A stretch of DNA of 64,000 nucleotides, from contig NZ_AP028672.1 in the NCBI RefSeq assembly GCF_041154505.1, forward strand, positions 2,892,501 to 2,956,500, in the 5' to 3' direction. Shown here piece after piece: positions 1 to 8,270 of the stretch. The DNA is from Acidovorax sp. A79 (GTDB lineage: Bacteria > Pseudomonadota > Gammaproteobacteria > Burkholderiales > Burkholderiaceae_C). Both the position numbers and the translations under genes were made by a program. A model generated the notes under the pieces. The model was not told the DNA's origin. It made no database searches and saw only the letters and a list, made by a program, of their open reading frames with translations. Position 1 is the stretch's first letter. Every line of letters starts with the position of its first letter.

Positions 1-53
1 CAAGGCGGTCACCGGCGCGGCCCCGGGGGGAGCGCCGCTTCAGGCAAGGTGCG

Positions 54-275
54 TCAGTGGATCGCCGCCGCCACGATGATGCTGATGCCCAGGCACATCG
101 CCGCCACCACCAGGCCCAGCGCCTGGTTCTGCTTCTCGACGATTTCGCGCCACAGGTCATACGGCGTGATCTTGTCGACGATGACGAAGCACAGCCAGAA
201 GATGACCACGCCAATCAGCGCATACAGGATGGACCCGAGGAACGCCGCGGGCCTGAGCCATTCGATTCCCATCAT
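54..275 (-). CDS. DUF350-type small membrane protein
   Basis: This 73-residue protein has two predicted membrane helices, roughly residues 10-32 and 50-72, joined by a short charged loop. The pattern resembles one repeat of the DUF350 (YjfL-like) family, whose full members have about four helices. A strong AGGAG lies 8 bases before the first ATG; a second ATG follows immediately. It is the last gene visible of a minus-strand cluster with DUF4178 and SPFH proteins. In other bacteria such genes sit in membrane-stress clusters near spermidine synthase-like genes, which would lie beyond the left edge. Biochemical function is unknown. Confidence 0.7.
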   Translation of the reverse strand: MMGIEWLRPAAFLGSILYALIGVVIFWLCFVIVDKITPYDLWREIVEKQNQALGLVVAAMCLGISIIVAAAIH

Positions 276-373
276 GATGTGATCTCCTTGAACGAAAAGG
301 TTGCCGCCAGACAGGCTGGCGGGAAAGGTTGCAAAACTGCCGGCGCCCCCCGGGGGCTTGCGGCAACCCGGGG

Positions 374-1885
374 CTACTTGTGGCTGCCGCCGGACGAATA
401 CCCGCCATACGAGCCGCCCGAGCTGCGGTAGCTGGACGACGAGCAGTTCTCCACCCGCGGGTCGCAGCGGCTGCAGCGGCTGAGCAGCAACAGCAGGATG
501 AGGATGACAATGGCGATGAGGATGACGGTGCCGCAGCCCAGCCCGGACTTGGCCACGAAGGGCCCCGGGTCGTCGCGCTGCAGCACGTCTTTCTTGTCGT
601 CGAGCTTGAAGGCCTTGGCCACCGTGTCGCTGGCGAGCTTGTCGCCGGCCGACCAGGTGATCTCATTGGGGCTTTGCTCCATCGAGAGCAGGCCTTTGGC
701 GCTGGCGAAGTCGCGGTTGGTGGTTTTCTGCCCGCGCGTGACCTGCCAGTAGAACTCGCCCAGCACATAGGTGGTTTCGGCCTCGTAGGTGTACTTGAGG
801 TCGTACTTGGTGCCCATGTAGGTGGCCGAGCGCCCCGTGGCCGCCATCTGCGGCGCGCCCGTGGTGGGGCGCACCATGCTCCAGCCTTCTTCGGAATCGA
901 CCAGGAAGGCAAAACCGCGCTTCTGGTTGTAGAGCAGGTATTCGCTCCAGCCGAAGTGCTCGTCGTCGCCGGGCTCCACGCCCATGCGGTGCTGAAAGCC
1001 CACCACCTGCCAGTGCACGCCCTGCAGCTGGCCCTTGCTGCCCAGCGGAATGAGGGGCTGCACGGGCTCGTCCTGCTCGGCCGAGCGCAGCTCGCCGCCC
1101 ACACCGCTGTCCAGGCTGATGATGCTGGCGCACGAGCCGCAGGTGACGCTCTTGGAGGTGGACAGCTGCACCTGCACGGGCGCGCCGCAGTGCGGGCAGT
1201 TGAACTGGCGGCCTTTTTCGTCCTTGGCCGATTCGTCCTTGAGGCCGGTGAGCTGCAGGTCTTCCAGCAGCACGGCCTTGCCGCGCTCGACGTTGGGCGG
1301 CGTGTGGCCGTAGTCGATGCTGACCACTTCGCCGTCGGCACTGCGCAGTTCGACCATGCCGAACGGATGGCCCAGCGGCGGCAGCTTGGGCAGCTCGCCC
1401 TGGGCCGAGATGAGCGATGCCTGGCCCGTGTAGGCCACGCTGTAGGGCTTGCCGTTGATGGCGGTGGTGCTGCCGATGCGAAAGCGCGCGGCCTCGGGCA
1501 TCTCGCGGCCCGGGTCGATGGGGCGGGTGAAGACGTAGGCGCCGTTGTCCTCGCCCAGCGTGGCCAGGGTGCCGTCCTGCAAAAAGGCGGCCCATTCGGT
1601 CCAGGTGCCCGCGTCGCCCTTGTACTGCAGGCGGCCGATGAGGGTGAAGGGCACATCCTTGCCATCGAGCTGGATGCGCCCGCTGGCCATGAGCTGCAGC
1701 GGGCTGTGGTCGTCGAACAGCTCGGCCATCTTGCCCAGGCGCTGCAGCACGTCGCCATTGCGCACCACGGTGCTCTGGCAGTAGCCGCAGACGGCGTGCG
1801 TGGACTGCGCGCTGCGGAATTCAACCGGCGCGCCGCAGCCCGGGCAGGGCGCGCGGTAGTAACGCTGTGTGGGGTCGGTGGCCAT
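374..1885 (-). CDS. DUF4178 domain protein with two zinc ribbons
   Basis: A 503-residue protein. A CPGC/CGYC zinc ribbon lies at residues 14-36, followed by a DUF4178-like beta-rich module. A second CPHC/CGSC ribbon and a second DUF4178-like module come next. Near the C-terminus is one membrane helix (GTVILIAIVILILLLLL), followed by a Cys-containing and Ser/Gly-rich tail. The helix implies membrane anchoring, with most of the protein probably cytoplasmic. It lies between the SPFH gene and the DUF350 gene on the same strand, so the three are probably co-transcribed. The family is linked by gene context to SPFH and PspA-type membrane maintenance; no enzymatic activity is known to me. Confidence 0.8.
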   Translation of the reverse strand: MATDPTQRYYRAPCPGCGAPVEFRSAQSTHAVCGYCQSTVVRNGDVLQRLGKMAELFDDHSPLQLMASGRIQLDGKDVPFTLIGRLQYKGDAGTWTEWAAFLQDGTLATLGEDNGAYVFTRPIDPGREMPEAARFRIGSTTAINGKPYSVAYTGQASLISAQGELPKLPPLGHPFGMVELRSADGEVVSIDYGHTPPNVERGKAVLLEDLQLTGLKDESAKDEKGRQFNCPHCGAPVQVQLSTSKSVTCGSCASIISLDSGVGGELRSAEQDEPVQPLIPLGSKGQLQGVHWQVVGFQHRMGVEPGDDEHFGWSEYLLYNQKRGFAFLVDSEEGWSMVRPTTGAPQMAATGRSATYMGTKYDLKYTYEAETTYVLGEFYWQVTRGQKTTNRDFASAKGLLSMEQSPNEITWSAGDKLASDTVAKAFKLDDKKDVLQRDDPGPFVAKSGLGCGTVILIAIVILILLLLLSRCSRCDPRVENCSSSSYRSSGGSYGGYSSGGSHK

Positions 1886-1938
1886 CGGGGGGCTGCTGCC
1901 TGCGCCGCGCTACGCGGCTTTGGGGCCTTTTTGGCCTC

Positions 1939-1982
1939 TGGCGCTGATCCCTCCAGCGCAAGCAGCTATATTTATGATAGCA
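1939..1982 (+). repeat. Dispersed 44-bp palindromic repeat, copy 1
   Basis: This copy carries GGCGCTGATCCCTCCAGCGC followed by the AGCTATATTTATGATAGCA block typical of the family. It lies between the SPFH and DUF4178 genes and ends 7 bases from the SPFH stop codon. It is markedly richer in A+T than its surroundings. Confidence 0.75.
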
Positions 1983-1989
1983 ACCGGAA

Positions 1990-3045
1990 TCAGACCAGCT
2001 TCTTGAGCAGTTCGGCCTTCTTGGCGTCGAACTCTTCCTGGGTCAGGATGCCCTTGGACTTGAGCTCGCCCAGCTTCTCCAGCGTGGCCATCACGTCCTC
2101 GGGCTTGACGCCCACTGCGGCCGCAGCAGCCGCCGCAGGCGCTGCCTGCGCGGCCGCACCGCCGCCTTGCAGGCCCTGCTGCAGGTTCTGCGCCAGCACC
2201 TGGCCCAGCGCCACGCCCGCGCCCAGGCCCATGGCGTCGCCCGCGATGCCGCCACCGCCATTGCCCGCGCCTTCGGCGAACTTGGGGATGGCCTGCGCCG
2301 TCTGGTACTGCATGAACTTGCCCATGTCGTTGCCGACCATGCCCATGCCGATCTTCTGGTCGAGGATCTTTTGCAGCTCCTCGGGCAGCGAGACGTTCTG
2401 CACCGTGAGGTTCTCGATCAGGAGGCCCAGCTTGGCGAAGACGGGCGCGAGTTCCTTGGTCAGCGCATCGGCGAACATGACCTGGTTGGCCGCCAGGTCC
2501 AGGAACGGCAGGCCGCTGCCCGCGATGGCGTTGCTGATGTTCTGCAGCACCAGGCCGCGCAGCTGGCCTTCGAGGTCGGCCACGGGGTAGGACTCGCGCG
2601 TGCCGGAGATCTCGGTGTGGAACAGCTTGGGGTCGGCGATGCGGAACGCGTAGTTGCCGAACGCGCGCAGGCGCACGGCGCCGAAGTCCTTGTCGCGGAT
2701 CGTGATGGGCTGGGGCGTGCCCCACTTCTGGTCGATCTGCTGGCGCGTGCTGAAGAAGTAGACATCGCTCTTGAAGGGGGACTCGAAGAGCTTGTCCCAG
2801 TTCTTGAGGTAGGTGAGCACCGGCAGCGTCTGCGTGGTGAGCTTGTAGGTGCCGGGCGCGAACACGTCGGCCACCTGGCCCTCGTTCACGAACACCGCCA
2901 TCTGCGACTCGCGCACCACCAGCGTGCCGCCGTTCTGGATTTCCATGCCCGCCATCGGGAAACGCCAGGCCAGGGTGCCGTCCCCCTCTTCAGTCCACTG
3001 GATGATGTCAATGAACTGTTTCTTGATGAAGTCCATGAGGGCCAT
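1990..3045 (-). CDS. SPFH/Band-7 domain protein with C-terminal SHOCT
   Basis: A 351-residue protein from the chosen start (MALMDFIKK). A GGGAG Shine-Dalgarno lies about 7 bases upstream, preferred over an ATG 48 bases earlier that lacks one. Residues ~20-270 match the SPFH family of YdjI-like 'virion core protein' homologues, without an obvious membrane helix. A Gly/Ala-rich linker follows, and a C-terminal SHOCT-like short helical module (LGELKSKGILTQEEFDAKKA) that mediates oligomerisation in other proteins. SPFH proteins assemble as membrane-associated rings or scaffolds. It is the first gene of the cluster with DUF4178 and DUF350. A role in envelope stress is inferred from context only. 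Confidence 0.8.
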   Translation of the reverse strand: MALMDFIKKQFIDIIQWTEEGDGTLAWRFPMAGMEIQNGGTLVVRESQMAVFVNEGQVADVFAPGTYKLTTQTLPVLTYLKNWDKLFESPFKSDVYFFSTRQQIDQKWGTPQPITIRDKDFGAVRLRAFGNYAFRIADPKLFHTEISGTRESYPVADLEGQLRGLVLQNISNAIAGSGLPFLDLAANQVMFADALTKELAPVFAKLGLLIENLTVQNVSLPEELQKILDQKIGMGMVGNDMGKFMQYQTAQAIPKFAEGAGNGGGGIAGDAMGLGAGVALGQVLAQNLQQGLQGGGAAAQAAPAAAAAAAVGVKPEDVMATLEKLGELKSKGILTQEEFDAKKAELLKKLV

Positions 3046-3245
3046 GTGTGCTCCCGGCGGTTGTAAGAGGGGGTTGAAAAGAGCGGCCATCATAGCAACG
3101 GCACCGGTGCCGGCCGGCGCTTTTTTCAGCCCGCCGGCGTGAAGGGCTTCCCACCCGGGCGCGGCCCCGCCGCACCACCCGTCCGGCGCGGGCGTTTGAT
3201 AGCGCCTATGTTTGTATTAGCCTGTACCAATTGGCTTTTGCTATT

Positions 3246-3264
3246 GAGAATGACTACCATTCCT
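3246..3264 (+). promoter_or_regulatory. Fur-box-like operator upstream of DUF2061 gene
   Basis: The 19-mer GAGAATGACTACCATTCCT agrees by hand alignment with the classical GATAATGATAATCATTATC at 12 to 13 of 19 positions, depending on where it is anchored. Its core GAATG-N5-CATTC is a perfect inverted repeat at 3248-3262. It lies about 50 bases before the DUF2061 start. Iron or manganese control is an inference. Confidence 0.35.
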
Positions 3265-3310
3265 TCATCCCTGCCGCCACGGCGGGGCTTGCAGATACCC
3301 GGAGTCCTCC

Positions 3311-3580
3311 ATGTCCCACATCCGCCGCGCCGCCCGCCAGAACAAGACCATGCTGCTGAAGACGGGCAGCTACTACCTGATCCACATTGGCGTGGCCGCC
3401 CTGGTGGCCTACGCCGTGACCGGCAACCTGTGGGCCTCGCTCACCCTGAGCCTGCTCGAGCCCACGGTGCAGGCGGTGGCCTTCTTCTTCCATGAGAAGG
3501 CCTGGGACCGCGCCGCCCGGCGCCGCGCGCGCGACTCCGCCCTCGCCCACACGCCCAACGCGGCGCTGCAGGCCGGCTGA
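3311..3580 (+). CDS. DUF2061 family small membrane protein
   Basis: An 89-residue protein with a GGAG ribosome site 8 bases before the ATG. It contains the DUF2061 signature (TGSYYLIHIGVAALVAYAVTG...LLEPTVQAVAFFFHEKAWD), with two membrane helices at about residues 20-40 and 44-65. A basic, Arg-rich tail follows. Length matches the family. Function is unknown. The upstream region holds a Fur-box-like palindrome, so the gene may respond to iron. It is followed closely by a tiny unassigned frame. Confidence 0.8.
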   Translation: MSHIRRAARQNKTMLLKTGSYYLIHIGVAALVAYAVTGNLWASLTLSLLEPTVQAVAFFFHEKAWDRAARRRARDSALAHTPNAALQAG

Positions 3581-3604
3581 CCTCCGTCACCCCAAGGAGC
3601 CACC

Positions 3605-3706
3605 ATGTACACAATCCCCCTGCGCAGCCGCACCGCCACGGGCCTGGCTTTTCAGCGCTGGCTGGTCCAGCGCCTGGCCGGGCTGGCCCCCGCCGGCCCC
3701 GGCTAG
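3605..3706 (+). CDS. Possible 33-residue peptide downstream of DUF2061
   Basis: An AAGGAG sequence lies 5 to 6 bases before this ATG, only 25 bases past the DUF2061 stop. The encoded peptide (MYTIPLRSRTATGLAFQRWL...) is basic at its start and ends with a Leu/Ala/Pro-rich stretch. The ribosome site is the main support; no family is recognised. It could instead be a chance short frame in GC-rich DNA. Confidence 0.3.
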   Translation: MYTIPLRSRTATGLAFQRWLVQRLAGLAPAGPG

Positions 3707-3732
3707 GCACCGGAAGGAAACAGGAAAAGAAA

Positions 3733-3755
3733 AAAGCCCCGGCTGGCGGGGCTTT
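3733..3755 (-). terminator. Rho-independent terminator of the flagellar rod-type gene
   Basis: AAAGCCCCG and CGGGGCTTT form a perfect 9-bp stem around a 5-base loop. Read on the minus strand it is followed by a T-rich run (TTTTTTCTTTTCC). It lies 27 bases past the stop of the minus-strand flagellar gene. Confidence 0.8.
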
Positions 3756-3781
3756 GTCGGGGGCGTGGACCGCGATGGCCG

Positions 3782-4087
3782 TCAGGCCTTCACGTCCAGC
3801 AGCGAGCCCATCATCTCATCCTGTGTCTTGAGGGTCTGCAGGTTGGCCTTGAACGCATAGGTGGCCGACATCTGCTCGACGGCCTCCTTCTCCAGCGCCA
3901 CCCCTTGCGCCTCCTGCTCGCGCTGCACCGTGGCACGCACCCCCGCGCTGTCGGCGGCCTCTTCCTGCGCCACCACCTCGCGGCGGTAGCCCGGGGTGTT
4001 CATGTTGGCCACGTTGTTGGCCGACGCGTCCAGCCGCAACTGGGCGGCCTGAAGGCCGGAGCTGCCGATCGAAGAAATGCTTGCCAT
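3782..4087 (-). CDS. Short flagellar basal-body rod-type protein
   Basis: A 101-residue protein starting MASISSIGSSGLQAAQ; a GTG directly upstream is the alternative start. The N-terminus carries the flagellar rod signature (LRLDASANNVANMNTPGYRR), like FlgB/FlgC/FlgG. The C-terminus (EQMSATYAFKANLQTLKTQDEMMGSLLDVKA) resembles the Flg_bbr_C helix. At ~100 residues it lacks the middle domain of FlgC, and it stands alone, away from any flagellar operon. It may be an axial-family orphan that joins the rod-hook structure, or an accessory paralogue. A good terminator follows. Confidence 0.75.
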   Translation of the reverse strand: MASISSIGSSGLQAAQLRLDASANNVANMNTPGYRREVVAQEEAADSAGVRATVQREQEAQGVALEKEAVEQMSATYAFKANLQTLKTQDEMMGSLLDVKA

Positions 4088-4165
4088 CACGTACCCCGCG
4101 CACAGCGCCCAGTCAAGGAACGGGGATTGTCCGCCCGCGCCGCTGCGCAGGCAAGGAAGGCGCCA

Positions 4166-5149
4166 TCAACCATGCGCCTGCAGCAGGCATTGCGCGAAGG
4201 CCTGGGCCGCGCGCGGGGGCTGCGGCGACTTGCGCAGCACGCTCACGAACTGGCAGCGGTAGTGGAACCGCCCGGGCAATACCGCCTGCATGAGCCCCTG
4301 GCGCTCGAAGCCCTCGGCATAGTGGTCCGGCAGGAAACCCAGGTAGCGGCCCGAGAGGATGAGCGTGGCGATCGACTCCTGGTCGAAGCCCGTGGCCTTG
4401 CGCGGCAGGCGCGTGCTGTGGCTCAGCTCCATGTTGGGCGAGTGGTAGCCCAGCCCCGCGAACTGGTAGGCGCGCAGCGATTCCCAGGTCAGCGCGGCAT
4501 GGTCGGTGCCGTGCAGGGGGTGGCGCGCGCCGCAGTACAGCAGCATGGTTTCGGCGAACAGGTCGGCATAGACCAGGCTTTGCGATGTGCGGTGCGCCGG
4601 GATGATGCCCACGTGGAAGCTGCCGTCGATCAGCCCGCGCTCGATGGCCGGGATCGAGGCCACGTGCATCTGCAGGCTCACTTCGGGCGCCTGGCTGGCG
4701 AACAGCGCGATCGCATCGCCAATGTGGGCGGCCGGGTTGCTGGCGGTCTTGTCGAACACCGCCACCTCCAGCCTGCCGCCCATGCGGCGGTGGATGTCAT
4801 CGATGCTGCTGCGAAACGCGTCCACCGCGGACAGCAGCCGCAGGGTTTCGTCGTATACGCGCTGCCCCTCGGCCGTGAGCGCGAAACCGGCCCGCCCGCG
4901 CCGGCACAGGGTGAGGCCCAGGCGGGTCTCCAGGTCCTTCATGTGGCGGCTCACGGTGCTGGTGCCGATGTTCAGTTCCAGCTCGGCGGCCGACATGCCC
5001 CCGCACTCCGCCACGCTCTTGAACACCTGCAGCAGGCGCAGGTCCATGTCGCTGAGCTGCCCCAGCACGGCGCGGTGCCGGGCCGCGCTGGCGGGCGGGG
5101 CAGCTGCTGGGGTGGCGGTGGCGTGCGGGGTGGCGGGCATTACTTGCAT
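4166..5149 (-). CDS. LysR-family regulator of beta-alanine catabolism
   Basis: A protein of up to 327 residues. A winged HTH at about residues 36-95 (LLQVFKSVAECGG...STVSRHMKDLETRLG) is followed by a LysR substrate-binding domain to the end. The first ~34 residues (Ala/Pro/Thr-rich) are a non-conserved extension, so the true start could be ATG 5140 or a later one. It is divergent from the transaminase and semialdehyde dehydrogenase genes, the usual arrangement for their activator, so control of beta-alanine or related amine use is inferred. An inverted repeat that could be its operator overlaps the longest start. Confidence 0.85.
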   Translation of the reverse strand: MQVMPATPHATATPAAAPPASAARHRAVLGQLSDMDLRLLQVFKSVAECGGMSAAELELNIGTSTVSRHMKDLETRLGLTLCRRGRAGFALTAEGQRVYDETLRLLSAVDAFRSSIDDIHRRMGGRLEVAVFDKTASNPAAHIGDAIALFASQAPEVSLQMHVASIPAIERGLIDGSFHVGIIPAHRTSQSLVYADLFAETMLLYCGARHPLHGTDHAALTWESLRAYQFAGLGYHSPNMELSHSTRLPRKATGFDQESIATLILSGRYLGFLPDHYAEGFERQGLMQAVLPGRFHYRCQFVSVLRKSPQPPRAAQAFAQCLLQAHG

Positions 5150-5161
5150 AAACCGTCAAGT
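5142..5161. promoter_or_regulatory. Candidate LysR-type operator
   Basis: ACTTG-N10-CAAGT is an inverted repeat of LysR-box type lying in the divergent promoter region. It overlaps the first codons of the longest LysR frame, which favours a start further in (5140). AT-rich DNA at 5161-5190 downstream provides promoter-like sequence toward the transaminase. Confidence 0.35.
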
Positions 5162-5277
5162 AAACATTGATATTGGACTATTTTAGAGATTAACCGCCAG
5201 CGCAACAATGCCACGCACCCGCCCTGCATGGACGGGCCTGCCCCTGCTTTTGCCGCCGTCTTGCACTGGAGAATCCC

Positions 5278-6642
5278 ATGAGCTTCGTCAACATCGAAAA
5301 AACCGCCGCTGGCGCCGAAGGCCCCCGCATGGACGCCGAATGGCTGGAGGCGCACTGGATGCCCTTCACCGGCAACCGCAACTTCAAGGCCAAGCCGCGC
5401 ATGATCGTGAGCGGCCAGGGCGCCTACTACACCGACGCCGAGGGCCGCAAGATCTTCGACGGCCTGTCGGGCCTGTGGTGCTCGGGCCTGGGCCATGGCC
5501 GCAAGGAAGTGGCCGAAGCCATCGGCAAGGCCGCCGCGACGCTGGACTACTCCCCGGCCTTCCAGTTCGGCCACCCGGCTTCCTTCGAGCTGGCCAACCG
5601 CCTCAAGGCGCTGACCCCCGCCGGGCTCGACTATGTGTTCTTCACCGGCTCGGGCTCCGAGTCGGCCGACACCTCGCTCAAGATGGCCCGCGCCTACTGG
5701 CGCGCCAAGGGGCAGGCCAGCAAGACGCGCCTGATCGGCCGCGAGAAGGGCTACCACGGCGTGAACTACGGCGGCATCTCCGTGGGCGGCATCGTGGGCA
5801 ACCGCAAGACCTTCGGCCAGGGCATCGAGGCCGACCACATTCCCCACACCCAGCCACCGGCCGGCACCTTCCAGAAAGGCATGGCCGAGGACGGCGGCCG
5901 CGCGCTGGCCGACAAGCTGCTGGACGTGATCGCGCTGCACGATGCATCGAACATCGCCGCCGTGATCGTCGAGCCCTTCTCGGGCTCGGCCGGCGTGGTG
6001 ATCCCGCCCAAGGGCTACCTGGAGCGCATCCGCGAAATCTGCACGCAGAACAACATCCTGCTGATCTTTGACGAGGTGATCACCGGCTTCGGCCGCTGCG
6101 GCGCCTGGACGGGGGCCGAGGCCTTCGGCGTGACGCCCGACATCCTGAACTTCGCCAAGCAGGTGACCAACGGCGCGCAGCCGCTGGGCGGCGTGATCGC
6201 CACCAAGGATATCTACGACACCTTCATCAGCCAGGGCGGCCCCGAGTACATGCTGGAGTTCCCGCACGGCTATACCTACTCGGCCCACCCTGTGGCCTGC
6301 GCGGCGGGCAACGCGGTGCTGGACATCCTGCAAAAGGAAGACATGCCCGGCCGCGTCCAGGCGCTGGCACCGTATTTCGAGCAGGCCGTGCATGGCCTCA
6401 AGGGCACCAAGCACGTGGCGGACATCCGCAACTACGGCCTGGCCGCGGGCATCACCATCGCCGCGCTGCCGGGCGAGCCCGCCCGCCGGCCCTACGAGAT
6501 CGCCATGAAGTGCTGGGACAAGGGCTTTTACGTGCGCTACGGCGGCGACACCATCCAGTTGGCCCCGCCCTTCATCAGCACCGAGGCTGAAATCGACCGC
6601 ATGGTGAACGCCCTGGGCGACGCCCTGGCGGAAACCGCCTGA
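5278..6642 (+). CDS. oapT: Omega-amino acid (beta-alanine):pyruvate transaminase
   Basis: A 454-residue class-III PLP aminotransferase. It moves the amino group of beta-alanine to pyruvate, giving malonate semialdehyde and alanine. Recognisable parts are the N-terminal WMPFTGNRNFK, the GSGSESADTSLK phosphate-binding region, the cofactor-ring DEVITGFGRCG, and the Schiff-base lysine K294 in FAKQVTNGAQPLGG. Length is typical of the BauA/OapT group. GGAGA precedes the ATG. The divergent LysR gene and the downstream mmsA complete a beta-alanine to acetyl-CoA module. A terminator-like repeat lies between it and mmsA. Other omega-amines could also be substrates. Confidence 0.9.
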   Translation: MSFVNIEKTAAGAEGPRMDAEWLEAHWMPFTGNRNFKAKPRMIVSGQGAYYTDAEGRKIFDGLSGLWCSGLGHGRKEVAEAIGKAAATLDYSPAFQFGHPASFELANRLKALTPAGLDYVFFTGSGSESADTSLKMARAYWRAKGQASKTRLIGREKGYHGVNYGGISVGGIVGNRKTFGQGIEADHIPHTQPPAGTFQKGMAEDGGRALADKLLDVIALHDASNIAAVIVEPFSGSAGVVIPPKGYLERIREICTQNNILLIFDEVITGFGRCGAWTGAEAFGVTPDILNFAKQVTNGAQPLGGVIATKDIYDTFISQGGPEYMLEFPHGYTYSAHPVACAAGNAVLDILQKEDMPGRVQALAPYFEQAVHGLKGTKHVADIRNYGLAAGITIAALPGEPARRPYEIAMKCWDKGFYVRYGGDTIQLAPPFISTEAEIDRMVNALGDALAETA

Positions 6643-6658
6643 CACGCGGCACGCCTTT

Positions 6659-6702
6659 TGCTCCTGAATTGATAGCTTCCAGCGCTTGTCACATGGGCGC
6701 TG
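6659..6702 (-). repeat. Dispersed 44-bp palindromic repeat, copy 2
   Basis: Reverse-oriented copy. Its half GATAGCTTCCAGCGCTTGTC pairs with GGCGCTGGAAGC to give an 11-bp stem, and the repeat doubles as an intrinsic terminator between the transaminase and mmsA. Confidence 0.8.
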
Positions 6703-6714
6703 GAAGCATTTTTT
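6675..6714 (+). terminator. Intrinsic terminator formed by repeat copy 2
   Basis: GCTTCCAGCGC (6675-6685) and GCGCTGGAAGC (6697-6707) form a perfect 11-bp stem, followed by ATTTTTT. It sits 33 bases after the transaminase stop and 15 bases before the mmsA start, so it would separate or attenuate the two. Confidence 0.7.
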
Positions 6715-6728
6715 AATCATATCCAGAC

Positions 6729-8249
6729 ATGAACCACGACAAGAACGTCACCACCACCATCGGCCACCTGATCGACGGCCAGCCCGTTGCCGACACGGCG
6801 CGCACCCAGCCGGTGTTCGACCCCGCCACCGGCGAGTCCCACACGAGCGTGGCCCTGGCAAGCAAGGCCACGGTGGAACAGGCCATCGCCTCGGCCCAGG
6901 CCGCCTTCCCGGCCTGGCGCAACACCCCGCCGCTCAAGCGCGCGCGCGTGATGGGCAAGCTGAAAGTCCTGCTCGAGGACAACGCCGACAAGATCGCCGC
7001 CCTGATCACCGCCGAGCACGGCAAGGTGCTGGCCGATGCGCATGGCGAGCTGCAGCGCGGCATCGAGAACGTGGAGTTCGCCAGCTACGCGCCCGAGCTG
7101 CTCAAGGGCGAGCACAGCCGCAACGTGGGCCCGTCCATCGACTCCTGGAGCGAATTCCAGGCGCTGGGCGTGTGCGCCGGCATCACCCCGTTCAACTTCC
7201 CGGCCATGGTGCCGCTGTGGATGTGGCCCATGGCCGTGGCCTGCGGCAACACCTTCGTGCTCAAGCCGTCGGAGCGCGACCCGTCCTCGACGCTGTTCGT
7301 GGCCCAGCTCGCGCTCGAAGCCGGCCTGCCGCCCGGCGTGCTCAACGTGGTCAATGGCGACAAGGAAGCGGTGGACACGCTGCTGGCCGACCCGCGCGTG
7401 AAGGCCGTGAGCTTCGTGGGCTCCACGCCCATCGCCGAGTACATCTACGCCGAAGGCTGCAAGCACGGCAAGCGCGTGCAGGCCCTGGGCGGCGCCAAGA
7501 ACCACGCGGTGCTGATGCCCGATGCCGACGTGGGCAACGCCGTGAGCGCGCTGATGGGCGCGGCCTATGGCTCCTGCGGCGAGCGCTGCATGGCCATCCC
7601 CCTGCTCGTCGCCGTGGGTGACGAGGTGGGAGACGCCGTGGTCGCCGGGCTGAAGGCCGAGATCGCCAGGATGAAGGTCGGCCCCGGCACGGACAACGGC
7701 AACGACATGGGCCCGCTGGTCACCCGGCAGCACTTCGAGAAAGTGAAGTCCTATGTGGACAGCGGCGTGGCCGAAGGCGCGACCCTGGTGGTGGACGGCC
7801 GGGGCGTGCAGGTGGCCGCAGGCCATGAGAACGGCTACTTCCTGGGCGCGTGCCTGTTCGACAACGTCCGGCCCGGCATGAAGATCTACCAGGAAGAGAT
7901 CTTCGGCCCCGTGCTGGGCGTGGTGCGCGTGAAGACGCTGCAAGAGGCGATGAACCTGATCGACGCCCACGAATACGGCAACGGCACCTGCATCTTCACG
8001 CGCGACGGCGAAGCCGCGCGCTACTTCACCGACCACATCCAGGTCGGCATGGTGGGCGTGAACGTGCCCCTGCCCGTGCCCGTGGCCTACCACTCGTTCG
8101 GCGGCTGGAAGCGCAGCCTGTTCGGCGACCTGCACGCCTACGGGCCCGATGCCGTGCGCTTTTACACCAAGCGCAAGACCATCACGCAGCGCTGGCCCTC
8201 GGCCGGCGTGCGCGAAGGCGCAGTGTTCAGCTTCCCCAGCAGCCGCTGA
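6729..8249 (+). CDS. mmsA: CoA-acylating methylmalonate-semialdehyde dehydrogenase
   Basis: A 506-residue aldehyde dehydrogenase superfamily enzyme of the MmsA type. It oxidises malonate or methylmalonate semialdehyde with NAD+ and CoA to acetyl- or propionyl-CoA with loss of CO2. Visible are the cofactor segment ITPFNFPAMVPLWMWP, FVGSTPIAEYIY, and the catalytic cysteine C287 in YGSCGERCMAIP, the motif that distinguishes MmsA from ordinary ALDHs. It lies just after the transaminase, whose product is its substrate. A strong 16-bp hairpin follows the gene. Confidence 0.93.
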   Translation: MNHDKNVTTTIGHLIDGQPVADTARTQPVFDPATGESHTSVALASKATVEQAIASAQAAFPAWRNTPPLKRARVMGKLKVLLEDNADKIAALITAEHGKVLADAHGELQRGIENVEFASYAPELLKGEHSRNVGPSIDSWSEFQALGVCAGITPFNFPAMVPLWMWPMAVACGNTFVLKPSERDPSSTLFVAQLALEAGLPPGVLNVVNGDKEAVDTLLADPRVKAVSFVGSTPIAEYIYAEGCKHGKRVQALGGAKNHAVLMPDADVGNAVSALMGAAYGSCGERCMAIPLLVAVGDEVGDAVVAGLKAEIARMKVGPGTDNGNDMGPLVTRQHFEKVKSYVDSGVAEGATLVVDGRGVQVAAGHENGYFLGACLFDNVRPGMKIYQEEIFGPVLGVVRVKTLQEAMNLIDAHEYGNGTCIFTRDGEAARYFTDHIQVGMVGVNVPLPVPVAYHSFGGWKRSLFGDLHAYGPDAVRFYTKRKTITQRWPSAGVREGAVFSFPSSR

Positions 8250-8270
8250 CCGAGCCCCCGCGCCCAGGCC

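Noticed and set aside
303..323. CCGCCAG/CTGGCGG hairpin between the DUF4178 and DUF350 genes as a terminator
   Set aside because: The T-run is poor and the genes on both sides seem to form one operon; a short chance stem is as likely.
3195..3245. Possible further copy of the 44-bp repeat (TAGCGCCTAT...TTTTGCTATTGA)
   Set aside because: Only the first ten bases and the last few fit; the middle does not align in either orientation.
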